Below, piece by piece: positions 50,555 through 59,544 of a DNA stretch of 64,000 nt. The notes under the pieces are model-generated. The model saw nothing but the letters and a program-made list of their open reading frames with translations. It ran no database searches and was not told the DNA's origin. The DNA is taken from the NCBI RefSeq assembly GCF_041438805.1, contig NZ_CP109190.1:620001-684000 (forward strand). Reading direction: 5' to 3'. Every line of letters starts with the position of its first letter. Position 1 is the stretch's first letter. The DNA is from Streptomyces sp. NBC_01707 (GTDB taxonomy: Bacteria > Actinomycetota > Actinomycetes > Streptomycetales > Streptomycetaceae). A program made the position numbers and the translations under genes.

Positions 50555-52522
50555 ATGACCGACCCCAGTTCCCGCCCCACCCCCGAGACCGGCAGCACCG
50601 CTGTGCCACGGCCGGCTCCCAGGCTCGACTCCGGACTCTGGCTCGGAGCGAACTACTGGTCACGGCACGGCAGTCTCTTCATGTGGCGGGACTATGACGA
50701 CGAGGTCGTCCGCGAGGAACTGCGCACCCTGCGCGAGCACGGGACCAACGTCACCCGCTCGTTCCTGTTCTGGCCGGACTTCCACCCGGCACCCGACCGG
50801 ATCGACGAGGACTTCGTCGAGCGGTACCGGCAATTCCTGCGGACCAGCGCGGAGGTGGGTCTGCCCACCATTCCCACCTTTCTGGTCGGGCACATGTCCG
50901 GAGAGGACTGGGACGTGCCGTGGCGGGAGGGCCGCAACCTCTACACGAACGGCTTCATGCTGGGCCAGCAGGCGTTCTTCATCCGGGAGATCGTCCGGCG
51001 GATCGGCACGGACCCCGCGGTCGCCGGCTGGCTGATCAGCAACGAGTTCCCGATCTTCGCGGGACCGGCCACTCCCGACGAGGTGCGGGCCTGGGGCCTG
51101 ATATGCACCCAGGCCGTACGGGCGGGCGGCTCCCAGTTGCCCGTGTCGCTGGGCGACGGTGCCTGGACCATGGAGACCACCGGCAAGGACAACGGCTTCC
51201 GGATCCGGCGCCAGGACGACCTGGTCGACTTCGTCGGCCCGCACACCTATCCGATGGGCGACGACCAGGTGCGGGTGCACACCGCGGCGGCCTGGGCCTG
51301 CGAGTTGAGCCACTTCGGCAAGCCGGTGGTGATGGAGGAGTTCGGTGTCTCCGCGGCGCTGTCCTCGGAGCGGAACGCCGCCCACTACTACCGGCAGGTG
51401 CTGCACCACACCCTGCTCGCCGGGGCCACCGGCTGGCTCGCCTGGAACAACACCGACTTCGCCCTGGAGTCGGTCGATCCCTACCGGCACCGCCCCTTCG
51501 AGCTGGGCTTCGGCATCACCCGCTCCGACGGCACGCCGAAGCCCGCCCTGGCCGAGATCGGCACCTTCCGGCGCCTCCTCGACGCGGTCGACTTCGACAA
51601 CTGCGCCCGGCCGGACACCGAGACCTCGATCATGATCCCGTCGCACCTGGAGGAGCACCCCCGGGTGCCGGTCGCGGAACGGACCGCCATCGCGACGGTG
51701 AGCCACCACGCCTACCTCGCGGCGAAGGCCGCCGGACTCACCCCGGCCCTGAGCCGCGAACTGGACGCGCCGCGTCGCACCGGGCTGGTGCTCATCCCCT
51801 CCAACAAGCTACTGACCGCACCGACTTTCGATCTGCTGCTGGACTGGGCACGCGAGGGCAGCCACGTCTACCTGTCCTGGTTCGCCGGCGCGGGCGGCTC
51901 CCACCGCGGCGCCTGGTGGCCTCCCCTCGAGCGGCTGATCGGCGCTTCGCACACACTCCGGTACGGTCTGAACGAACCGGTCGACCCCGTCGTCACCTGG
52001 GAGTTCGCCGAGCCGCTGGGCGACCTCAAGGCCGGTGACACCCTGCGGTTCCCGGTCTCCGGGCCGGCTGATGCCCGGGCCATGCTGCCCCTGGACGAGG
52101 ATCCGGCCGACTGCGTGGTGGTCGCCCGCGACGGCCGGGGCCGCCCTGCGCTGGTGCGGCGCGACCACGGAAGGGGCGTGGTGTATCTCGCCACGTACCC
52201 CGTGGAGTTCTTCGGGTCCGCGACGCCGGACGCACACCGCGACGACGAGGTGCACCGTCTCTATCGCGCCCTGGCGGCGCAGGCAGGGGTGCGCCCCTTC
52301 CTCACCGTGGACGATCCCCGGGTGCATGTCGACGGCCTGGTGCACGCCTCGGGACAGCGGTACGCATGGTTGGTCAACGTGTCCGGCGACCCGGTCACCG
52401 CACACCCGGAGCCCGGTGGCGCCGGCCGGCGCCTGGAGGACGTGCTCGACGGCCGGGACCTCACGGAGCAGGTCGTGCTGGAGCCGTTCGGGGCCGTGGT
52501 GGCACGGGTGGTGGCAGCGTGA
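50555..52522 (+). CDS. Clan GH-A (GH5-like) glycoside hydrolase, cytoplasmic
   Basis: A 655-residue enzyme without signal peptide. The N-terminal TIM barrel (about 30-345) has G-A-N-Y-W near the start, the acid/base E164 in L-I-S-N-E-F and the nucleophile E262 in V-V-M-E-E-F-G. The barrel resembles GH5 mannanase-like and GH42-like proteins. The C-terminal part (about 370-655) resembles the glutamine-amidotransferase-like trimerisation domain and small beta domain of GH42-type enzymes. It probably trims imported oligosaccharides. The stop overlaps the next gene as GTGA. Confidence 0.8.
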   Translation: MTDPSSRPTPETGSTAVPRPAPRLDSGLWLGANYWSRHGSLFMWRDYDDEVVREELRTLREHGTNVTRSFLFWPDFHPAPDRIDEDFVERYRQFLRTSAEVGLPTIPTFLVGHMSGEDWDVPWREGRNLYTNGFMLGQQAFFIREIVRRIGTDPAVAGWLISNEFPIFAGPATPDEVRAWGLICTQAVRAGGSQLPVSLGDGAWTMETTGKDNGFRIRRQDDLVDFVGPHTYPMGDDQVRVHTAAAWACELSHFGKPVVMEEFGVSAALSSERNAAHYYRQVLHHTLLAGATGWLAWNNTDFALESVDPYRHRPFELGFGITRSDGTPKPALAEIGTFRRLLDAVDFDNCARPDTETSIMIPSHLEEHPRVPVAERTAIATVSHHAYLAAKAAGLTPALSRELDAPRRTGLVLIPSNKLLTAPTFDLLLDWAREGSHVYLSWFAGAGGSHRGAWWPPLERLIGASHTLRYGLNEPVDPVVTWEFAEPLGDLKAGDTLRFPVSGPADARAMLPLDEDPADCVVVARDGRGRPALVRRDHGRGVVYLATYPVEFFGSATPDAHRDDEVHRLYRALAAQAGVRPFLTVDDPRVHVDGLVHASGQRYAWLVNVSGDPVTAHPEPGGAGRRLEDVLDGRDLTEQVVLEPFGAVVARVVAA

Positions 52523-54171
52523 CCGTGTCACAGCGAGCCGCCGCCACGGCGCACACACCCGTCCGGGAACGCCGGCGGGCGGGGGGACCACGGGTGTTCT
52601 CCGTGGACCGCTTCGGGGCGGTGGCCGACGGCCGTACCAAGGACACCGCGGCGATCCAGGCTGCGATCGACGCGGCGCACGCCGCGGGCGGCGGCGTCGC
52701 CCATCTGCCGCCCGGCACGTATCTGTCCGGCGGCATCGAACTCAGGAGCCGGGTCACCCTTCACCTGGAGGCCGGGGCGGTCCTCCTCGGCAGCACGGAC
52801 CTGGCGGACTACCCGCCGCACGAAGGACCGCCCGCAGACTGCGACGCGGGTCAGCGGCACCTGGTATTCGCCCGGGGCGCCACCGACATCGCCATCACCG
52901 GTGCCGGCACCATCGACGGCCAGGGCCCCGCCTTCTGGGAACCGTCCGGACGGCCGCCCACTCCACCGGATCGGTTCTGGGCCGATGTCGTCACCCACAA
53001 CTGGAAGCCGGTCGGCAACAACGACCGCCCCTCGCCCATGGTCGAGCTCGCCGAATGCCGGAACGTGCGCATCGAGGGCGTCACCCTGCGCAACTCCCCG
53101 GGCTGGACGCTGCGTCCGATCGCCTGTGACACCGTGATGATCCGCGGCATCGTCATCCGCAATCCGATCGACGGCATCAACACCGACGGCATCGACCCGA
53201 CCGCCTGCCAGAACGTGTTCATCGCCGACTGCGACATCGAGACCGGTGACGACGCGATCTGTCTGAAGAGCGAGAACCCCTACGGTGACCTCCGGGTCAC
53301 CCGGAACGTCGTCGTCACCAACTGCGTACTGTCCTGCTGTTGCAACGCATTCAAGCTAGGCACCGCGACCCGGGGCGGTTTCGAGGACATCACATTCACC
53401 AACTCGGTGATCTACAACCGAGATGTGCCGCTCAACGAGCGCGTCATCTCGGGCATCGCCATCGAGATGGTCGACGGAGGCTGGGTCGACGGTGTCAGTG
53501 TCTCCGGCATTCGGATGCGCAACACCCGCACCCCCGTCTTCATTCGGCTGGGCAACCGGGGATGGGGACAGCCGGACCCGGTCCCGGGCCGGCTGCGCAG
53601 GGTCCGTATCTCGGGGATCGATGCCACGGGAGCGATCCTCACCTCCTCGATCACCGGACTCGCCGAGCAGCCCGTCGAGGACGTCGTCCTCTCGGGGATC
53701 CGCATCGACACGGACGAGGGCGGCCGGCGCGAGTGGGTGGAGCGGAACATCCCCGAGGAGATCGCCGAGTATCCGGAAGCCCGGATGTTCGGCCGTCTGC
53801 CCGCCTACGGCCTCTACGTCCGTCACGCCCGCGGGATACGGATCTCCGGCACCGAGATCCGCTCCACGGTGCCCGATCCGCGCCCGCTGCTGGTCGCGGA
53901 CGACGTGGTGGGTCTTTCGGTCGACACGCTGGACGGTACCGGGCCCGGTACCGGTACCTCCCTGTTGGAACTGCGGAACACCCGGGACGCCTTCCTCAGT
54001 CGCTCGCGGGCCCCGCAAGGCACCGATGTCTACCTCACGGTCAGTGGGTTCCGCTCCGCGGATATTGCCCTGGTGGGCAACGAGTTGTCGCGAGCCACAT
54101 CTGCGGTCGCGACCACCCACGGGGCGGCACGGGACAGCGTGGTCTCGGACGGAAACCTCGTGGGCCGGTGA
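52519..54171 (+). CDS. GH28-like right-handed beta-helix glycoside hydrolase
   Basis: A 550-residue parallel beta-helix protein starting at GTG 52519. An N-terminal pectate-lyase-like cap (F-S-V-D-R-F-G-A-V-A-D-G) is followed by the GH28 catalytic aspartates in N221-T-D223-G-I-D and G243-D244-D245. The usual G-H-G motif is replaced by F-K-L-G-T, a variant I associate with bacterial exo-acting GH28 proteins. There is no signal peptide, so the substrate should be an imported oligosaccharide. It is the last intact gene of the operon. Confidence 0.85.
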   Translation: MTVSQRAAATAHTPVRERRRAGGPRVFSVDRFGAVADGRTKDTAAIQAAIDAAHAAGGGVAHLPPGTYLSGGIELRSRVTLHLEAGAVLLGSTDLADYPPHEGPPADCDAGQRHLVFARGATDIAITGAGTIDGQGPAFWEPSGRPPTPPDRFWADVVTHNWKPVGNNDRPSPMVELAECRNVRIEGVTLRNSPGWTLRPIACDTVMIRGIVIRNPIDGINTDGIDPTACQNVFIADCDIETGDDAICLKSENPYGDLRVTRNVVVTNCVLSCCCNAFKLGTATRGGFEDITFTNSVIYNRDVPLNERVISGIAIEMVDGGWVDGVSVSGIRMRNTRTPVFIRLGNRGWGQPDPVPGRLRRVRISGIDATGAILTSSITGLAEQPVEDVVLSGIRIDTDEGGRREWVERNIPEEIAEYPEARMFGRLPAYGLYVRHARGIRISGTEIRSTVPDPRPLLVADDVVGLSVDTLDGTGPGTGTSLLELRNTRDAFLSRSRAPQGTDVYLTVSGFRSADIALVGNELSRATSAVATTHGAARDSVVSDGNLVGR

Positions 54172-54177
54172 CCCGCT

Positions 54178-54555
54178 GCCGGTGCCTGGGTGGCGGCCCC
54201 GGCGTTCGCGCCGGACATGGAGCTGCACACCCCGGCCGGGACGGTCCGGCTGGCAGGCCTCACCGGAACCGCACGGCCACTGCTGCTCGACATGACCGAG
54301 GACGCATCGGTTGCCGGGGAGCTCGCACAGTGGCACGACCAGGTGGACGTCGTCATCGCGGAAGACCGGTCCCCCGCCCCTGCGGCCACTGCCCTGCTGC
54401 TTCGCCCGGACTGCTATGTGGCATGGGCGTCGGACTCACCCCGTCCTGACGCGGCCGACCTGGACGCCCTGCGGACCGCCACGCAGCGGTGGTTCGGCGA
54501 TGCCGAACCACCCGCAACAGCTCGGAAACCCTACGAACGACGTGAAGGGCGCTGA
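54178..54555 (+). pseudogene. C-terminal fragment of an aromatic-ring FAD monooxygenase
   Basis: A frame of about 125 residues immediately after the GH28-like gene reads P-A-F-A-P-D-M-E-L, then R-P-L-L-L-D-M-T, V-D-V-V-I-A-E and L-L-R-P-D-C-Y-V-A-W-A. This is the thioredoxin-like C-terminal domain of PheA/TfdB- or rifampicin-type FAD monooxygenases. The FAD- and substrate-binding domains are absent. GTG 54190 could start a short product, but function is unlikely. Confidence 0.65.
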
Positions 54556-54636
54556 GCACACAACCGAATGAGTCGGCGCTCAGGGAGGTGGGGCCGGATG
54601 GGCGCACCCGTGCGCCGGGCGAACTGCCTTGGGTCG

Positions 54637-55272
54637 TTATCGCCGGATGAGGCCGAGTTCGGTGGCCGTGGCGACGGCAGCGGTTCGGGAGTCGACGCCG
54701 AGTTTGACGTAGATGCGGGCCAGGTGGGACTTGACCGTTCCTTCGGTGAGGTGGAGCCGGTTACCGATGGCCTGGTTGGACAGGCCCTCGGCGACCAGTG
54801 CGAGAACTTCGGTCTCGCGCCGGGTCAGCGTGGTGCCGGGAGTACGCAGCCGGTTCATCAACCGGTCCGCGACGGTGGGTGCGAGTGTGGTGCGGCCTGC
54901 CGCAGCGGTGCGTACGGCGGCGGCCAGATCCTCGGGTGGGGCGTCCTTGAGGAGGTAGCCGGTGGCGCCGGCTTCGATGGCGCGGAGAGTGTCGGCGTCG
55001 GTGTCGTAGGTGGTGACGATCAACACGCGGGGGGCTCGAGGGCGTGCGGTGATGGCGGCGGTGGCCTCTGCGCCGTTCATTCCCTTGCCGAACTGAAGGT
55101 CCATGAGGACGACATCGATGTCGCCCTCGGCGACACGGGCGACGGCGTCCTCGGCGGTCGCGGCTTCGGCCACCACTTCGATGCCGGCTTCGGTCTCCAG
55201 CACGGCGCGCAGCCCCGCCCGCACGACGGGGTGGTCGTCGGCCAGGAGCAGGCGGATGGGGGTGTCGGTCAC
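54637..55272 (-). CDS. NarL/LuxR-family response regulator
   Basis: A 211-residue response regulator. The receiver has the acidic pair D12-D13, phospho-acceptor D58 (V-V-L-M-D-L) and the conserved Thr and Lys (I-V-T-T-Y, L-L-K-D-A-P). The C-terminal LuxR HTH has L-T-R-R-E-T-E-V-L-A-L-V-A-E-G and T-V-K-S-H-L-A-R-I-Y. It overlaps the upstream histidine kinase gene by 4 bp and presumably controls the divergent ABC transporter. Confidence 0.96.
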   Translation of the reverse strand: MTDTPIRLLLADDHPVVRAGLRAVLETEAGIEVVAEAATAEDAVARVAEGDIDVVLMDLQFGKGMNGAEATAAITARPRAPRVLIVTTYDTDADTLRAIEAGATGYLLKDAPPEDLAAAVRTAAAGRTTLAPTVADRLMNRLRTPGTTLTRRETEVLALVAEGLSNQAIGNRLHLTEGTVKSHLARIYVKLGVDSRTAAVATATELGLIRR

Positions 55273-56489
55273 GGGCGGGCCTCAGGATCGTTCTCGGCGG
55301 AGGGAGTCAAGGGGAGCTGGGCGGCCAGGGCGGTGCCGTGGCCTGGAGTCGACTCGATGATGAGAGTGCCCCCCACGGCGTGGACACGGGCTCGCATGGC
55401 GGCCAGCCCGAACCCGCCGGCCTCCGGGTCGGGGACGGGCAGGTGGCAGGGATCGAAGCCGCACCCGTCGTCGACGATGTCCACGGCGACGTGGTCGCCG
55501 AGGTAGCTGAGGGTGACCTCTGCTGCGGTGGCCTTCGCGTGCCGGACGGTGTTCCCGAGGGCCGACTGCGTGATGCGCAGCAGTGCGACCTCGTGCGCGG
55601 TCGGCAGCGGTAGCGGGTCGCCGGTGAGGTGGAAGCGGGCGGTGATCCGGTGGCGGGCGCTGGTGATGGCGCACAGGCGTTCCAGAGCGCCGGCCAAGGT
55701 GGTGCCTTCCAGGGCGGGCGGGGCGAGGGCGGCGACGAAGCGGCGGGCCTCGGCGAGGTTGTCGACGGCGGCCTGGCGGGCCTGCTCGACGTAGCGGGCG
55801 GCGCTTTCGGGAGTGCCGGGCAGGGCGCGCTCGGCGGCGCGCAGCAGCAGCTGGATGCTGGAGAGGCCCTGGGCCAGGGTGTCGTGGATCTCGCGGGCCA
55901 GACGTTCGCGCTCGGACAGCACGCCGGCGGTGTGCTGGGCGGCAGCCAGATCGGCGCGGGTGGCGGTGAGCTCCTCGATCAGGTGCCGCCGTTGTTCGCT
56001 CTCCAGGTACAGGGCCTGATACCCCCACACCACCGCCACTGCCACGGCGGCGCCGAGGGCCGGGCCGATCGCCATCGCAGCACTGAAGGTGCCCTGATGC
56101 GCGGCGAAGCCGGCGACGGCGGCCAGTCCGGTGGCCGCCACGGCGGCCAGTGCGGCGCGGCGGGCCAGCAGGTGGAGCTGGAGAAAGTACAGGGGGAATG
56201 CCACCCACACCCCGTCGGCGGACAGGGCCAGCAGCACCAGCCAGACGGTACCCACAGCGGCCAGCCACAGTGCGGCGGCCGGCCGCGAGCGGCTGACGCG
56301 TGGCAGGAGTGGGCCGGCGGCGTAGACGAGGCCGCATGCCGCGGCTGCGGCGACGACCCATCCGGCGTGCGGATCGTCATCGGTCACGGCTCGGCCGGCG
56401 GCCAGGGCGAGCAAGCCGATGACCAGCAGATGCAGGCACCAGGCCAGGGCTCTGGTGGTGGGGATCGAGGCGGGGGCGGTGGTGTTCAC
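55269..56489 (-). CDS. Membrane sensor histidine kinase (HisKA_3)
   Basis: A 406-residue kinase with about five to six N-terminal membrane helices (15-160), a HisKA_3 dimerisation domain with phospho-H202 in A-R-E-I-H-D-T-L-A-Q-G, and a HATPase_c domain (V-D-I-V-D-D-G-C-G-F, G-G-F-G-L-A-A-M-R-A-R). Little extracellular sequence is present, so the signal is probably sensed in or at the membrane. It is divergent from an FtsX-type ABC transporter, a common pairing for cell-envelope or peptide stress. Confidence 0.95.
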   Translation of the reverse strand: MNTTAPASIPTTRALAWCLHLLVIGLLALAAGRAVTDDDPHAGWVVAAAAACGLVYAAGPLLPRVSRSRPAAALWLAAVGTVWLVLLALSADGVWVAFPLYFLQLHLLARRAALAAVAATGLAAVAGFAAHQGTFSAAMAIGPALGAAVAVAVVWGYQALYLESEQRRHLIEELTATRADLAAAQHTAGVLSERERLAREIHDTLAQGLSSIQLLLRAAERALPGTPESAARYVEQARQAAVDNLAEARRFVAALAPPALEGTTLAGALERLCAITSARHRITARFHLTGDPLPLPTAHEVALLRITQSALGNTVRHAKATAAEVTLSYLGDHVAVDIVDDGCGFDPCHLPVPDPEAGGFGLAAMRARVHAVGGTLIIESTPGHGTALAAQLPLTPSAENDPEARP

Positions 56490-56528
56490 AGTCCTTCCAC
56501 CCTAAGGAGAAACCCTCTGCACGGCTTC

Positions 56529-56564
56529 CATCGAAAGTTACAACCGGTCTGCCGCCTTTCGATG
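56529..56564. promoter_or_regulatory. 9-bp inverted repeat between kinase and ABC genes
   Basis: CATCGAAAG (56529-56537) and CTTTCGATG (56556-56564) are perfect inverted arms separated by 18 bp, centred between the divergent two-component and ABC operons. It is a strong candidate binding site for the NarL-type regulator. Confidence 0.55.
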
Positions 56565-56638
56565 CGCCAAGTGCTGTCCTTGGCCAGACGCGTCAGGGGA
56601 GGGTTGGCAGCGACGGTGGGGACATACCGATTCCGCCC

Positions 56639-57748
56639 ATGAAAGAGCAGGTCCAAGCCGTGTTCGTCGCCTGGAGAGACCTGAGATTCGCCAAAGGGCG
56701 CTTCGCCCTGATGGGTACCGTCATCGTGCTGATCACCCTGCTGGTCGGGCTGCTGTCCGGACTGACCGCCGGACTGGGCAGGCAGAACATCTCCGCGATC
56801 ACCTCCCTGCCCGCTGACAAGATCGCCTTCGGCGCGCCGGGCGAGGGCGAGGAACCGTCGTACTCGAGCTCCGCCGTCACGGAGAAGCAGTGGCAACAGT
56901 GGTCCAAGACGCCCGGCGTGAGCAGCGCCGAACCGCTGGGCATCACCGCCACCAAGGCAACCGCCGGGAAGAAGAGCACAGGCGTCTCCGCCTTCGGCGT
57001 GAAACCCGGCTCCACGCTCGCCCCCGACGGCAGCAAGATCGACGGTCACGCGGTGGTCCTGTCGACCGCCGCAGCTGACGACCTGGGCGTCGCGGCGGGC
57101 GGCACCATCACCCTGGCCGGGCAGAAACTGACCGTCGCCGCGGTGAGCGGTGACGCCTCCTTCAGCCACACCCCCGTCATCTGGACCAGCCTCGACACCT
57201 GGCGGAAGACCGCACCTCCCATGGGCGACGCGGGCGGGCCCACCGCCACCGTCATCGCTCTGGACGCCACCTCCGAAACCGACTTCAAGTCCGTCGACCG
57301 GGCGGCGGGCACCAAGACGGTCTCCAAGGAAGACTCGTTGTCCGCGATCGGCTCCTACACCTCCGAAAACGGCTCCCTGCAACTGATGCGCGGCTTCCTG
57401 TTCGCGATCTCCGCCCTGGTCATCGGCGCCTTCTTCACCGTGTGGACCATCCAGCGCAGCGGCGACGTCGCCATCCTCAAGGCTCTGGGAGCTTCCACCG
57501 CCAACCTGCTCAAGGACGCGCTCGGCCAGGCCCTCGTCCTGCTGGCCGGCGGCACCCTGATCGGCACCGGCATCGCCGCCGGCCTCGGCGCCCTCGTCGC
57601 CGGCAGTGCGGTGCCGTTCCTCCTCACGCCCACGACCGTCCTCGTCCCCGCCGCCGTGACCATCGCGCTCGGCGCACTCGGGGCCGGCCTGTCCATCCGC
57701 CGCATCACCTCCGTCGACCCGCTGACCGCCCTGGGGGGCGCCCGATGA
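56639..57748 (+). CDS. FtsX-like ABC transporter permease
   Basis: A 369-residue MacB/FtsX-type permease. One N-terminal helix (about 23-45), a large extracytoplasmic domain (about 46-250) and three C-terminal helices follow the four-helix layout, with V-A-I-L-K-A-L-G-A-S at the cytoplasmic coupling turn. It starts at ATG 56639 and overlaps the ATPase gene as ATGA. Such systems export or detach peptides and lipids rather than importing sugars. Confidence 0.94.
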   Translation: MKEQVQAVFVAWRDLRFAKGRFALMGTVIVLITLLVGLLSGLTAGLGRQNISAITSLPADKIAFGAPGEGEEPSYSSSAVTEKQWQQWSKTPGVSSAEPLGITATKATAGKKSTGVSAFGVKPGSTLAPDGSKIDGHAVVLSTAAADDLGVAAGGTITLAGQKLTVAAVSGDASFSHTPVIWTSLDTWRKTAPPMGDAGGPTATVIALDATSETDFKSVDRAAGTKTVSKEDSLSAIGSYTSENGSLQLMRGFLFAISALVIGAFFTVWTIQRSGDVAILKALGASTANLLKDALGQALVLLAGGTLIGTGIAAGLGALVAGSAVPFLLTPTTVLVPAAVTIALGALGAGLSIRRITSVDPLTALGGAR

Positions 57749-58428
57749 GCCTCAGCCTGACCGACATCACCCTCACCTACCCCGACGGCGCCTCCCGTCT
57801 GACCGCATTGGACCAGGTCACCCTTCAGGTGCCCAAGGGCAGCCTGACCGCCGTCGTCGGCCCCTCCGGCTCCGGCAAGTCCAGCCTTCTCGCCGTCGCC
57901 GCCACCCTCATCACCCCCGATACCGGTACCGTCACCATCGACGGCACGCCCACCACCGGCCTGAACCGCGGTGACCTCGCCGACCTGCGCCGCCACAAGA
58001 TCGGCATCGTCTTTCAGCAGCCCAACCTGCTGTCCTCCCTCACCGCCGCCGAACAGCTCCAGGTCATGGCACACGTCGACGGCCGCAACCCACGAAGCGC
58101 CCACGACCGGGCCATGGAACTGCTCGACGCCGTCGGCCTGGCCGACCAGGCCGGCCGGCGCCCCCACCAGCTCTCCGGCGGCCAGCGCCAGCGCATCAAC
58201 ATCGCCCGTGCCCTGATGAACGACCCCACCGTTCTCCTGGTCGACGAACCCACCAGTTCCCTCGATCACGAACGTGGCGCCGTCGTCATCGGCCTGATCA
58301 CCCGCCTCACTCACCAGCAGGCCACCGCGACCGTCCTGGTCACTCACGACCGCACCCACCTGACCGCGGTCGACGACGTCGTCGAAGTTCACGACGGGCG
58401 TCTTCGCCTCCCCTCCGCCGCCCCGTAG
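57745..58428 (+). CDS. ABC transporter ATP-binding protein (MacB/LolD-type)
   Basis: A 227-residue ATPase with Walker A G39-P-S-G-S-G-K-S-S47, Q-loop F-Q-Q-P, signature L-S-G-G-Q (143-147), Walker B V-L-L-V-D-E-P (163-169) and H-loop V-T-H-D. It pairs with the overlapping FtsX-like permease to form a half-size transporter that dimerises. Confidence 0.96.
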   Translation: MSLSLTDITLTYPDGASRLTALDQVTLQVPKGSLTAVVGPSGSGKSSLLAVAATLITPDTGTVTIDGTPTTGLNRGDLADLRRHKIGIVFQQPNLLSSLTAAEQLQVMAHVDGRNPRSAHDRAMELLDAVGLADQAGRRPHQLSGGQRQRINIARALMNDPTVLLVDEPTSSLDHERGAVVIGLITRLTHQQATATVLVTHDRTHLTAVDDVVEVHDGRLRLPSAAP

Positions 58429-58623
58429 CTCCCGTACGCGAGGAGCCCAGAGCTTCTGCGACGTCGAGCCCGGCGAGAGCCCGGTCGCCCACGGCGCCGC
58501 ACTCCAGCGCTCCAAGGGACTGGGGTTCGACGCCAGGGTGCTCGCTGCTCCGTCCGAGGGCTTCGCCGGAGCAGTTCGTCGTGCCGCTCGCATCCAAAAA
58601 TCGAACACGCGTACCATTCGCTT

Positions 58624-58965
58624 GTGCCCACGTACGACTTCCCCCAGGACCTGCGCGACGCCCAGCTTGCGCTGCACGAAACCCGTGCTCGGTACGAGCA
58701 GTACGCCCGGACCCTGCCGTGGTCGGCTGAGCCGATGCCCGGCTGGGAGAGCGAGAAGCAGCCCTACACCAGCTTCCGATCCGGAAAGACAGACAGCCCG
58801 GGCTACACCGACGAGCAGGCCGCGGAGATCGCCCGTCTCGAGGCCCGCGTCCTCGAACTCGGCGTCATCGTGTCCACCCACCCGTTCTGGAGCAGCGTGG
58901 AGAGTGGCGTTGTCGATGCCCGTATGGCACTGAAGCACGTCCACGAACAGCCGGCCGAGGCCTAG
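58624..58965 (+). CDS. Small conserved protein upstream of DUF6233 gene
   Basis: A 113-residue protein starting at GTG 58624. It is acidic and mostly helical, with conserved-looking aromatic patches (Y-D-F-P-Q-D-L-R-D-A-Q, L-P-W-S, H-P-F-W). A TACCAT hexamer ends 6 bp before the GTG, so the transcript may be leaderless. It is followed 2 bp later by a DUF6233 gene. I recall similar pairs in streptomycetes, but no function is known. Confidence 0.7.
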   Translation: MPTYDFPQDLRDAQLALHETRARYEQYARTLPWSAEPMPGWESEKQPYTSFRSGKTDSPGYTDEQAAEIARLEARVLELGVIVSTHPFWSSVESGVVDARMALKHVHEQPAEA

Positions 58966-58967
58966 CG

Positions 58968-59300
58968 GTGTCCGAATCAGGCGGGATATCCGACCTGGAC
59001 AAGAACCGGGCTCTGGCCGACTGGCTGGAGTGGCAGCTGCGCCGGACCCGGAACCGGATCCGTGAGCTGGAGATCAAGGAACGGCAGGAGCGGCGTGGCT
59101 ACGAGCGGGCACAGGCGGAGCAGTCGTGGAAGATCCAGCCGAAGCACTCCGGGGGCACGGCGACACTGCATCGCGGGGGCTGCACCCTGTCACCCCAGCT
59201 CGGGTTCATCAGCCGCGAAGAGGCGATCATCGCGTTGAACGAACCCGACATCGAGGCATGCCGGATCTGCCATCCGGAAGAGGGCCTGAGGGTTGCATAG
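58968..59300 (+). CDS. DUF6233 domain protein
   Basis: A 110-residue protein from GTG 58968. An N-terminal coiled-coil-like helix (L-E-W-Q-L-R-R-T-R-N-R-I-R-E-L) is followed by the DUF6233 core with L-H-R-G-G-C-T-L, F-I-S-R-E-E-A-I-I-A-L and C-R-I-C-H-P-E. The Cys/His residues could bind a metal. The family is streptomycete-specific and often multi-copy. Function is unknown. It is co-transcribed with the preceding small gene. Confidence 0.85.
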   Translation: MSESGGISDLDKNRALADWLEWQLRRTRNRIRELEIKERQERRGYERAQAEQSWKIQPKHSGGTATLHRGGCTLSPQLGFISREEAIIALNEPDIEACRICHPEEGLRVA

Positions 59301-59544
59301 AGCTCGTCCGGACCCCCTGTGGCGCAGCGGCTCACCGCCGACGGCACCGCCCCGCAGGCCGCAGCGGTCCTCACCGTCACCGGGATCGCCCTCCTCGTCA
59401 CCCCGAACCACCACGGACAGATCGGAGTATCCGGCCCCACCGTCTTCGAACGGACACCGGCACAGTGCAAGTGCGGGCAAGGCAGGGGCCGCGGCTCCCT
59501 CGCGCAGAAAACGGTCGCGCCCACCGGGGCTTACCGGACGGCCC

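Noticed and set aside
48784..50598. 604-codon minus-strand frame opposite the second GH50-like gene
   Set aside because: Same shadow effect; no family similarity or ribosome site.
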